From the NCBI GenBank assembly GCA_964602655.1, contig CAZRSF010000071.1, positions 1-33,711 of the forward strand: 33,711 bases of DNA, in the 5' to 3' direction. Each line of letters begins with the position of its first letter. Position 1 is the first letter of the stretch. Source of the stretch: Moduliflexus sp964602655 (GTDB taxonomy: Bacteria > Moduliflexota > Moduliflexia > Moduliflexales > Moduliflexaceae). The position numbers and the translations under genes were made by a program. Under the pieces are notes generated by a model. The model ran no database searches. It saw nothing but the letters and a program-made list of their open reading frames with translations, and was not told where the DNA came from. Positions 14,626-21,119 of this stretch are shown piece by piece.

Positions 14626-16182
14626 TCAGATCACCCTCACGACGCGGAAGCCGATGAGGTCGCTCCGGTCGGCGGGGTCGTTGAAGCCCCGACTCGCGGA
14701 ACGCGCGCCCCTCGGTACGTTGAGCCAACTGCCGCCGCGGAGGACACGATCCGAGCCGCCGCTTTCAAGCCACGCGCTGCCGTCGTCCGGCGCTCCGTTG
14801 TAATTCCCATGCCGTATATCTTCGCACCATTCATAGACATTGCCGTGCATGTCATACAAGCCCCACGCATTCGGCGGGAAACTGCCAACGTCGGTCGTCT
14901 GTTTCCGATACACGCCTTTTTTCCCCTTGCCATACGTGTAATTGCCATCGTAATTCGCCTGATCGGTGTTGATGGTTTCACCGAAATAAAACGGGGTCGT
15001 CGTTCCGGCACGGCAGGCGTATTCCCATTCCGCCTCGGATGGCAGGCGGAATGGATATGGTAGGGGCGACCGGCCGGTCGCCCCTACGGATTGCACCCGC
15101 GCATTCAATTTCTTCAAAAATTCCTGCGCATCATTCCACGGCACATTTTCCACCGGACGCCGTTCCCCTTTGAAACGCGAGGGATTCTTCCCCATCATCT
15201 TCTGCCATTCCGCCTGCGTCACCGGATATTTCCCCATGTAGAAGCCTTGATCGAAATGCACCTCATGCACAGGGCTTTCATCGTCCCACCGCCCTTCTTC
15301 GCTTTTCGGGCTGCCCATCATAAAGCGTCCCGGCGGAACATAGACGAATTCCATGCCGGTGATCGGCTCTGTCCATGTCGAACCCACCTCAGGCGTTTCA
15401 GGCGGCAAATCGCCCTTCGTCCCCTGAGCGAAGTCGAAGGGCGATTCGACAGCCCCTTCGACTTCGCTCAGGGGGCGCTCAGGGCGAACGGGTGTTTGAT
15501 TGGCGAACGGCGTCAAATCCGGCAGCGTTTTCTCATTCACCCGGTACGTTTTTCCGATCCGTTCCGGCGCGACGGCGTCCGGCTGGCGCAGCAGATCGGT
15601 CACGGTTGTGGCGTATTCGATCAATTCGGGATAACGCTGCAACTCCGGCGCGAGTTCCTGCGCAAGGCGCGACAACCGCAGAAATTCCGCCGCTGACGCC
15701 GAGCGGCCTTGCCCTGCCGCCGCGCCGCCGCAGAACGCCTCCGTGATTTCCTTCGCGACTCTGCCGTCATCGAGAAACGCTAACGCCGCCCACTTCTGCG
15801 CCTGCCATTCGTAGCGATTAAACGACGGCAGTTTCTCGATTTGCCGCGTGTAATCAAACAGCAGCCGCGCCGCCCGTTTCATCTCTTCCGCGCCGCCGTC
15901 CTGCCGTAAGCGTCCCAACGCGGCAGCGCGAACGCCGCTTTCCATGACGTAGGTTTCGTAGCCGGATTCGTGGCAGAGTTCCGACAGCAGCAGGTCAACC
16001 TCGGCTACATACGACAGGCGCGGTAGAAAGCGCTGGCGCAGATAATGCACAAGCTCCGGCGTCAGCACAAGCGGCAGCGCGGCATAGCCGACAAGCTGCC
16101 GGTACGCTTCCGGCTCGTCGAATCGCGCCGCAAACCGCGCGATTTTCTCAGCGGCGTAGTGTTGGTCGTCAAGTGATGGCAT
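14626..16182 (-). CDS. Conflict-locus protein with C-terminal SUMF1/FGE (C-type-lectin-like) domain
   Basis: In this 518-residue protein, residues 1-225 are an all-helical domain (PEAYRQLVGYAALPLVLTPE, then YVAEVDLLLSELCHESGYET) like those before FGE domains in MoxR/vWA loci. Residues about 268-518 are a SUMF1/FGE-sulfatase domain: MEFVYVPPGRFMMGS, YPVTQAEW, FRLPSEAEWEYACRAGTTTP, GLYDMHGNVYEWCED, VLRGGSW and GFRVVRV. The catalytic cysteine pair of true formylglycine-generating enzymes is missing from residues 484-500, so it is probably a binding domain. The last 30 residues look like a diversity-generating-retroelement variable region. Palindromic DNA is inserted in frame at residues 237-254 and 366-374. 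ATG 16182 fits the domain start. It lacks a Shine-Dalgarno, and the longer frame runs into repeats. Confidence 0.82.
   Translation of the reverse strand: MPSLDDQHYAAEKIARFAARFDEPEAYRQLVGYAALPLVLTPELVHYLRQRFLPRLSYVAEVDLLLSELCHESGYETYVMESGVRAAALGRLRQDGGAEEMKRAARLLFDYTRQIEKLPSFNRYEWQAQKWAALAFLDDGRVAKEITEAFCGGAAAGQGRSASAAEFLRLSRLAQELAPELQRYPELIEYATTVTDLLRQPDAVAPERIGKTYRVNEKTLPDLTPFANQTPVRPERPLSEVEGAVESPFDFAQGTKGDLPPETPEVGSTWTEPITGMEFVYVPPGRFMMGSPKSEEGRWDDESPVHEVHFDQGFYMGKYPVTQAEWQKMMGKNPSRFKGERRPVENVPWNDAQEFLKKLNARVQSVGATGRSPLPYPFRLPSEAEWEYACRAGTTTPFYFGETINTDQANYDGNYTYGKGKKGVYRKQTTDVGSFPPNAWGLYDMHGNVYEWCEDIRHGNYNGAPDDGSAWLESGGSDRVLRGGSWLNVPRGARSASRGFNDPADRSDLIGFRVVRVI
14653..14724 (-). other. Putative DGR variable region at the 3' end of the FGE-domain gene
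   Basis: Codons for residues 487-510 lie between the conserved GGSW and IGFRVV blocks. The same place in known retroelement targets with this fold is rewritten by adenine-directed mutagenesis. Of the 23 codons from Leu487 to Leu509, 14 end in C, including CTC, AAC, GGC, TTC, GAC, AGC and a second CTC. These are the products expected when AAC codons of a template are randomised at A. A template repeat and reverse transcriptase are not in the window, so this is an inference from codon pattern and position. Confidence 0.5.
15060..15087. repeat. Perfect 28-bp palindrome inside the FGE coding region
   Basis: GTAGGGGCGACCGG (15060-15073) is followed directly by its exact reverse complement (15074-15087). 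It is translated as VGATGRSPL (residues 366-374), between LNARV and FRLPSEAEW, where FGE domains normally have a short loop. Confidence 0.8.
15421..15474. repeat. Inverted repeat inserted in frame in the FGE gene linker
   Basis: Perfect 21-bp arms (15421-15441 and 15454-15474) flank 12 bp. The left arm starts CCCCTGAGCGAAGTCGAAGG. It is translated as PLSEVEG...SPFDFAQG (residues 237-254) in the linker between the helical and FGE domains. This is a widespread bacterial dispersed-repeat sequence type, here kept open in the minus frame. Confidence 0.8.
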
Positions 16183-16226
16183 AATAAAATAAAATTGTTC
16201 GAACGGTTTAAGCTGCGGAGCAGCAG

Positions 16227-16300
16227 CATGTGTGTAGCAGCAACGCGCCCCGTCACGTCCATAGCCCCGGCGGGGCGGCATGTCGTCCCGTTGTTGGCAT
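16227..16300. repeat. Partial copy of the TGTGTAGCAGC MITE-like element
   Basis: The segment CATGTGTGTAGCAGC, then GCCCCGGCGGGGCGGCATGT, aligns to the left half of the element at 6421-6558 in the same orientation. The right terminal repeat is missing. It lies upstream of the FGE gene, inside the longer open frame, which argues against that longer start. Confidence 0.55.
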
Positions 16301-16311
16301 AAATCATTCCC

Positions 16312-16357
16312 AGCGGTTGAAACCGCTGTCTATATTTCGCCGCCCTTTCAGGGCGAA
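16312..16357. repeat. GTTGAAAC/CTATATTTC repeat, copy 3
   Basis: AGCGGTTGAAACCGCT (16312-16327), then GTCTATATTTC, then the hairpin CGCCCT-TTC-AGGGCG (16341-16355). It lies between the CHAT stop and the FGE start, next to a fragment of another repeat family. Confidence 0.75.
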
Positions 16358-16368
16358 AAGCGTAATAT

Positions 16369-17559
16369 TCACACCGTAGATAATTGCTGTTCGATCTCCT
16401 GCATTTTTCGTTCTAAGTCGTCAAGCTGATTTTGCAGCGTCACCTGATTCATGGCGTTCAAGTCGCTCATTTTCTGCTGCAACACCGCCTCGTGCTGTTT
16501 TTGATACTGCGCGAACTGTTGTTCAAGCGATTTGCGTTTCAATTCGCTGACGGTGGAGCGCGGTTTCGCTGGCTGCGTGTCCAGCGTAGGTGATTTTTGC
16601 GGAGTCTCTGTGGCGACGATTGCTTCCGGCACGCGCCCAAGCCATTCCTGAAAAATCGCGTCGCATTGCTGCTTGAATTCCTTGCCGCCGAGGTCGCGGG
16701 TGGCGATCAGCAGCGCTTCAAGCGCGTGGCGGCCATTTTCCATCGTGCCATGATTGGCAAGGAGTTCGGCAATAATTGGAATGAACGTGCCAACGGGTTG
16801 ACTAACCTCAATCTGTTCGATCAACACATGGTCTAACTGGGCGTTCAACATCAGAGCACGCCGACCATTTTCAGTTTGCAGACTACCAAGAGAGCGAAGC
16901 AACTGCGAGACTTTCGCGATGATCGCTTTTGACGGTGCGATAATCGGCGGAGTTTCTCGCATGGAAGGTTGCGGCGGCGATTGTTTGGGGGCGGCGTTCG
17001 GATTGGTCAGCAAGACCGGCAGAAGATGCTGATCTTTGATCCCCGCTAATTGAATCGCGTTGCAGGCGATCTTGAACGCAAACGGAATCTCTTTGCCTGC
17101 GCCGAGCGCATCGTAAAAACCGACCGCAAATTCGCAGGCCGCTTTGTCGCCAACCGCATTGTTCATGCCGATCACATACGGAATGTGCTGCGAAATCGCT
17201 TTGGCCTGAATCTCAGAATAACAGGCGTTTAACACAACGCATTCGATAGCATCGGCAAAGAGTTCGAATAATCCGCGTAATGCCTCTCCGTTGACAAATT
17301 GCGCCTTGCCGGAATCGTCTTGCAGCATGAGACCGGATTCGCCTGCGCCATGTCCCGAAAAATGGACGATCTGCGGTGTTTCTTTCAACATCATGCGACG
17401 CAGTTCGCGAATATTGAGATTATTTTTCGAGACCAATTGGAATCGGTCGCGATGTTGCGCGGCGCTGAGTCCTTCGTGGATCGCGGCGATCTCGTCGTTC
17501 AATTTTAACGTGGCAGTGTCGGTCGGGTTGGCGGTCATCATCAAGATTTTGCGTGTCAT
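16369..17559 (-). CDS. CHAT (caspase-like) protease effector with adaptor and coiled coil
   Basis: The 396-residue protein has three parts. Residues 1-185 are a CHAT peptidase. HFSGHGAGESG carries catalytic His70, VVLNACYSEIQA carries catalytic Cys113, and YVIGMNNAVGDKAACEFAVG follows; all are intact. Residues about 212-308 are a helical domain of the effector-associated (death-like adaptor) kind: LLRSLGSLQTENGRRALMLN, then GTMENGRHALEALLIATRDL. Residues about 338-394 are a coiled coil, KRKSLEQQFAQYQKQHEAVL, then LQNQLDDLERKMQEIEQQL, closely like the N-terminus of the inactive-STAND-like protein. CHAT proteins are cysteine proteases that act as suicide or signalling effectors. ATG 17559 has AAAGGA upstream. 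It is first in the locus, behind a good predicted promoter. Confidence 0.85.
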   Translation of the reverse strand: MTRKILMMTANPTDTATLKLNDEIAAIHEGLSAAQHRDRFQLVSKNNLNIRELRRMMLKETPQIVHFSGHGAGESGLMLQDDSGKAQFVNGEALRGLFELFADAIECVVLNACYSEIQAKAISQHIPYVIGMNNAVGDKAACEFAVGFYDALGAGKEIPFAFKIACNAIQLAGIKDQHLLPVLLTNPNAAPKQSPPQPSMRETPPIIAPSKAIIAKVSQLLRSLGSLQTENGRRALMLNAQLDHVLIEQIEVSQPVGTFIPIIAELLANHGTMENGRHALEALLIATRDLGGKEFKQQCDAIFQEWLGRVPEAIVATETPQKSPTLDTQPAKPRSTVSELKRKSLEQQFAQYQKQHEAVLQQKMSDLNAMNQVTLQNQLDDLERKMQEIEQQLSTV

Positions 17560-17593
17560 GGCGTTGTTCCTTTTAGTAGGTGTGTTCTTTTCG

Positions 17594-17623
17594 CGTAGGT
17601 CGAAACGACAGTTTCGACGTACA
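17594..17623. repeat. GTCGAAAC palindrome, copy 2, over the CHAT promoter start region
   Basis: GTAGGTCGAAAC (17595-17606), GACA, GTTTCGACGTAC (17611-17622). It differs from copy 1 (11597-11626) only in the four-base centre and flank. It overlaps the predicted -10 box and transcription start of the CHAT promoter, where an operator or leader hairpin would act. Confidence 0.7.
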
Positions 17624-17649
17624 ATACGGAAACAACGCAGGAATGTCAA
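17621..17649 (-). promoter_or_regulatory. Predicted sigma70 promoter of the conflict locus
   Basis: On the minus strand, TTGACA (17649-17644), a 17-bp spacer and TATTGT (17626-17621). The -35 box is perfect and the -10 box matches 4 of 6. The start would fall near 17614, about 55 bp upstream of the CHAT ATG and within a 30-bp palindrome. Confidence 0.55.
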
Positions 17650-17690
17650 CAGCAAAATGCCGCGATTTTCGGAATCCGCCGCGCTTTTGC

Positions 17691-17719
17691 TTGACATCGG
17701 CGGCGGAATTTCATAATGT
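17691..17719 (+). promoter_or_regulatory. Predicted promoter of the M23 peptidase gene
   Basis: A perfect TTGACA (17691-17696) is followed after 17 bp by TAATGT (17714-17719), or after 15 bp by CATAAT. It diverges from the CHAT promoter, with about 40 bp between the two -35 boxes. The triple-hairpin element that follows would be in the 5' untranslated region. Confidence 0.45.
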
Positions 17720-17727
17720 TATCGCTC

Positions 17728-17816
17728 GCGCGGGGTTGCGTCCCCGCAATGTTGTGCCGGCAGGATGCCGGCGATCCGATATGTCAACAATTTCACGGGG
17801 ACGTAACCCCGTGCTA
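17728..17816. repeat. Triple-hairpin repeat in the M23 gene leader
   Basis: Three stems in a row: GCGGGG/CCCCGC (17730-17747), GCCGGC/GCCGGC (17756-17772) and CACGGGG/CCCCGTG (17794-17813). The first and third, with AATGTTG and CAACAATTT next to them, are imperfect inverted copies of each other, so the whole looks like a MITE-type element. It ends about 12 bp before the start codon. Confidence 0.7.
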
Positions 17817-17828
17817 CCGAGGGAGATT

Positions 17829-19889
17829 ATGCGGAGAATTAGCATATTGGCAGGCTTGCTGATACTGTTTGGAATCGGAACAGCGCAGGCGGGGCAGAAA
17901 AATGATTGGGCGTATCCGCTGGAAATCACGGGCGCGGGGCTGTCGTCGAATTTCGGCGAATTTCGGGGGAATCGCGTCCATACCGGGATTGATTTTAAGA
18001 CGAACATGCAGACCGGCTACAAAGTCTTTGCGATTGACGGCGGCACGATTACGCGACTGAGCGTCAAGAAGCTCGGTTTCGGCAACGCGATTTATATCGA
18101 GCATCCGAACGGCCTGATGAGTGTGTACGGCCATTTGGAGCGGTTCACCGATAAGGAACTCGGTTTGCAGAGCGTGGTGGAGCAGCAGCGCAAAAAACGC
18201 GGCTCGAAATATCCCGGCGATCTTTCGGTCAATATTCCGGTGAAAAAAGGGCAGTTGATCGCCTATTCCGGCGAAACGGGCTACGGCCTGCCGCATCTGC
18301 ATCTCGAAGTGCGGCGCGGCGGCGCAACGCCGATTGACCCGTTCGAGCATGGCTTTTCCTACAACGACACGATTGCGCCGACCATCGAAAGCCTTTCTAT
18401 CGAGCCGGTCGGCGCGGAATCGTTCGTCAACGGCGAGCATACGTTTCAGGAATTTCCGTTGAAAAAAGAGGGTGATTCGTTCACGACGCCGCAGATTCCG
18501 AAACTCTTCGGGAAAGTGCGCTTGACGGCGTCGTCCTTCGATCAGATCGGCGCGGAAAATCGCTGCGCGGTGGATGAAATCGACATCTACATCGCGGCCA
18601 GCGGCGTGGATCAGACCGATTTGTTCGTGGACGAGAACCACGTTTTTCATAATCAATTCGACATGGTGACATACGACACGAATCAGCGCGGCGGGCTGGT
18701 CTATGACTACAACATGACGCGCCTGAGCAATCCGACGCACTATTATTACCGGCTCTACATGCTCTCGTCCGCGCTTTTTCCCTATCGCAAGGCGTTCGCG
18801 AAAGCAAACGGCGTCTGGGATACGGTGACGGCGCAGGCCGGGCTGCATACGCTGATTCTCCAGATGCGCGACGCCACCGGCAATCTCAGCGCGGCGCAGA
18901 TGCAGGTCGAAGTCGTCAAAGACGCGACGGCGACCTTCGCGCAAACGCCGGTCAAACTGCCGAACGGCACAACATGGCAGGCGGAATTGCGGGAATTTGA
19001 CGGTTTTGTCGAAGTCGTTCTGCTGACCGCTGCGTCGCTCTCCGCTGAACCGACATTGACGATTCACCCGCAAAATGGCGCGGCGAAAACGTTCGCGATG
19101 ACGCAGGCGCAACCCGGCGATTATCGCGCCGCCTATCCGCTTTCCGCCAAAGAAGCGGGCGTGTTGACGCTCGAACTTGCCGCCGCGCAGCACGGCGAGC
19201 AGATCGCGCAGCGCTGGGAATTTCCGGTCAATCCGATTTCCGCGAAACAGGGCGGTGCGGTGCGTTACGGCGAGAAGGCGGCAATGACAATTCCAGCGGG
19301 CGCGTTGTATCAGAACGTCTTTGCGAATATCTGGCCGATGACCGCTTACAAAGCGCAAGACGGCTTGCCGCTGAAAAGCGAAGTCTTTGATTTTCGCCCC
19401 ACCGGAGTGCCGTTCAATGTGCAGGGCAAGGTTTCGATTCGATACGCGGCGGACGTGAAATCGCCCCAAAAGCTCGGTGTCTATTGGTGGGATAACATCA
19501 AAGAACGCTGGTATTACATGGATGACGACCTGAACGCGGCGAAGCGCACGGTGTCGGCGAAGATCATTTATCCTTCGATTTACGCAGTGATTCAGGATAA
19601 TCTGAATCCGGCGATTACCGGCTTTTCGCCTGAATCGGGGAGCGCGGCGTCGAATGTTTCAAAAGTCTGGGCGAAAATCGAAGACGAAGGGAAGGGCATC
19701 AACGAAAGTTCGATTGTGATGACGTTGGATGGTAAGCGCGTGGACGGCGAATTCGATCCGGATCGCAGCCGTTACACATATCAATTGACAAAAAACCTTG
19801 CTCCCGGCAAACATACCGTCACGGTTCAAGCATCAGATAAAGCCGGAAATCCGGCAAAACCCCAGACCGCAACGTTTGTTGTGAAGTGA
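17829..19889 (+). CDS. Secreted M23 (LytM-type) peptidase with beta-sandwich C-terminus
   Basis: The 686-residue protein has a signal peptide (MRRISILAGLLILFGIGTAQ, cleavage near AQA/GQ). The LytM peptidase domain spans about 28-175, with zinc ligands His51 and Asp55 in HTGID and His158 in HLHLE; GH at 101-102 is also conserved. It should cut peptide cross-links in peptidoglycan in the periplasm or be a regulatory LytM protein; the metal site is intact, so activity is expected. The remaining 500 residues are beta-rich. They include a ZU5-like 'AAMTIPAGALYQNV' segment near 500, then a carbohydrate/Ig-like repeat ending DKAGNPAKPQTATFVVK. ATG 17829 gives the signal peptide; GGGAG lies close upstream. 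Not related to the conflict locus except by the shared divergent promoter region. Confidence 0.85.
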   Translation: MRRISILAGLLILFGIGTAQAGQKNDWAYPLEITGAGLSSNFGEFRGNRVHTGIDFKTNMQTGYKVFAIDGGTITRLSVKKLGFGNAIYIEHPNGLMSVYGHLERFTDKELGLQSVVEQQRKKRGSKYPGDLSVNIPVKKGQLIAYSGETGYGLPHLHLEVRRGGATPIDPFEHGFSYNDTIAPTIESLSIEPVGAESFVNGEHTFQEFPLKKEGDSFTTPQIPKLFGKVRLTASSFDQIGAENRCAVDEIDIYIAASGVDQTDLFVDENHVFHNQFDMVTYDTNQRGGLVYDYNMTRLSNPTHYYYRLYMLSSALFPYRKAFAKANGVWDTVTAQAGLHTLILQMRDATGNLSAAQMQVEVVKDATATFAQTPVKLPNGTTWQAELREFDGFVEVVLLTAASLSAEPTLTIHPQNGAAKTFAMTQAQPGDYRAAYPLSAKEAGVLTLELAAAQHGEQIAQRWEFPVNPISAKQGGAVRYGEKAAMTIPAGALYQNVFANIWPMTAYKAQDGLPLKSEVFDFRPTGVPFNVQGKVSIRYAADVKSPQKLGVYWWDNIKERWYYMDDDLNAAKRTVSAKIIYPSIYAVIQDNLNPAITGFSPESGSAASNVSKVWAKIEDEGKGINESSIVMTLDGKRVDGEFDPDRSRYTYQLTKNLAPGKHTVTVQASDKAGNPAKPQTATFVVK

Positions 19890-19890
19890 A

Positions 19891-19962
19891 CCACGAAACA
19901 CACGAAAGACACGAAAATAATAGAACCTATTTATAATTTCGTGTCTTTCGTGTCTTTCGTGG
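19891..19962. repeat. CCACGAAAGACACGAAA inverted repeat
   Basis: The left arm CCACGAAACACACGAAAGAC... (19891-19920) pairs with the right arm (19931-19962) over about 26 bp with one mismatch. Each arm holds tandem CACGAAAGA units. The motif is a common dispersed bacterial repeat. Sitting 2 bp after the M23 stop and 10 bp before bshA, it may also act as a transcription barrier. Confidence 0.75.
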
Positions 19963-19972
19963 TCTCGTAATT

Positions 19973-21109
19973 ATGAAAATCGGTATCGTCTGTTTTCCCA
20001 CCTACGGCGGCAGCGGCGTGGTGGCGACGGAGTTGGGGCTGGAATTAGCGCGGCGCGGGCATGAAGTTCATTTTATCAGCTACGCCCGACCGGCTCGGCT
20101 CGCGTCGTTCGTCGAAAATGTCTTTTTCCATGAAGTCGAAGTGAATGCGTACCCGCTCTTCAAATATCCGTCATACGAACTCTCGCTGACCAGCAAAATT
20201 CTGGAAGTGATCGAATATGAAGAGCTTGACATCATTCACGGTCATTATGCCATTCCCCACGCCGTCACCGGCTATCTCGCCAAACATGTTGCGTTGAAAA
20301 ACGGGCGTAAGATCGCCATCGTCACGACGCTGCACGGCACGGATATTACGCTGGTCGGCCTCGATCCGTCATTTCTGCCGCTTGTGAAATTCAGCATCGA
20401 AGAGAGCGACGGCGTCACGGCGGTCTCGAAATTTCTCAGCCAGAAAACCCTCTTGAATTACCATATTGACAAGGAGATTGAGACGATTTACAATTTCGTG
20501 GATACCGAGCGTTTTCAGCCGTTCGATTGCGAAAAATACCGAAAATGTTTCGCCAGAGATTGCGAGAAGGTCTTGATTCATGTTTCGAATTTCCGCGCCG
20601 TGAAGCGCGTGCAGGATACGATTCGGATTTTAGAGCGCGTGAAAAAGGAGTTGCCGGTCAAATTGGTGTTAGTCGGCGACGGCCCGGAACGCTCCGATTG
20701 CGAGCGATTAGCGCGGGAACTCGGCTTGCAGAAAGACGTGAGTTTTCTCGGTAAGCAGGACGGCCTGCCGGAATTGTTGAACGCCTCGAATCTCTTTTTG
20801 ATGCCATCGCAATCGGAAAGTTTCGGATTGGCGGCGCTTGAGGCGATGGCGTGCGGCATTCCGGTCGTCAGTTCCAGCGTCGGCGGCCTGCCGGAACTCA
20901 ACGTGCATAATCAGACCGGCTATATTGCGGAATTCGGCGATATTGACCAGATGGCGAAATATACGCTGGAACTCCTGACGAACGAGAAAAAATACACGGT
21001 CTTTTCCAAAAATTGCCGCGAGCGCGTGGTCAATAACTTCGAGACCAGCCTGATTATTCCGCAGTATATCGCGTATTATGAAAAGACGCTGGCGGCGGCG
21101 CGGGGCTGA
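19973..21109 (+). CDS. bshA: BshA, N-acetyl-alpha-D-glucosaminyl L-malate synthase
   Basis: This GT4 glycosyltransferase of 378 residues is recognisable as BshA along its whole length. It has MKIGIVCFPTYGGSGVVATE at the start, HEVHFISYARPARL, DIIHGHYAIPHAVTGYLAKH, VTTLHGTDITLVGLDPSF and VTAVSKFLSQKT. The C-terminal UDP-GlcNAc site is SESFGLAALEAMACGIPVVS with the two family glutamates. It joins UDP-GlcNAc and L-malate, the first step of bacillithiol synthesis in the cytoplasm. No bshB or bshC gene is adjacent in this window, so the rest of the pathway must be elsewhere. The start has no clear Shine-Dalgarno and lies 10 bp after a palindromic repeat. Confidence 0.92.
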   Translation: MKIGIVCFPTYGGSGVVATELGLELARRGHEVHFISYARPARLASFVENVFFHEVEVNAYPLFKYPSYELSLTSKILEVIEYEELDIIHGHYAIPHAVTGYLAKHVALKNGRKIAIVTTLHGTDITLVGLDPSFLPLVKFSIEESDGVTAVSKFLSQKTLLNYHIDKEIETIYNFVDTERFQPFDCEKYRKCFARDCEKVLIHVSNFRAVKRVQDTIRILERVKKELPVKLVLVGDGPERSDCERLARELGLQKDVSFLGKQDGLPELLNASNLFLMPSQSESFGLAALEAMACGIPVVSSSVGGLPELNVHNQTGYIAEFGDIDQMAKYTLELLTNEKKYTVFSKNCRERVVNNFETSLIIPQYIAYYEKTLAAARG

Positions 21110-21119
21110 ATCTACCTGA

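Noticed and set aside
17814..19469. 551-codon open frame on the minus strand
   Set aside because: It lies opposite the M23 peptidase gene, is Arg-rich and low in hydrophobic pattern, and has no family features; it is a shadow caused by codon bias.
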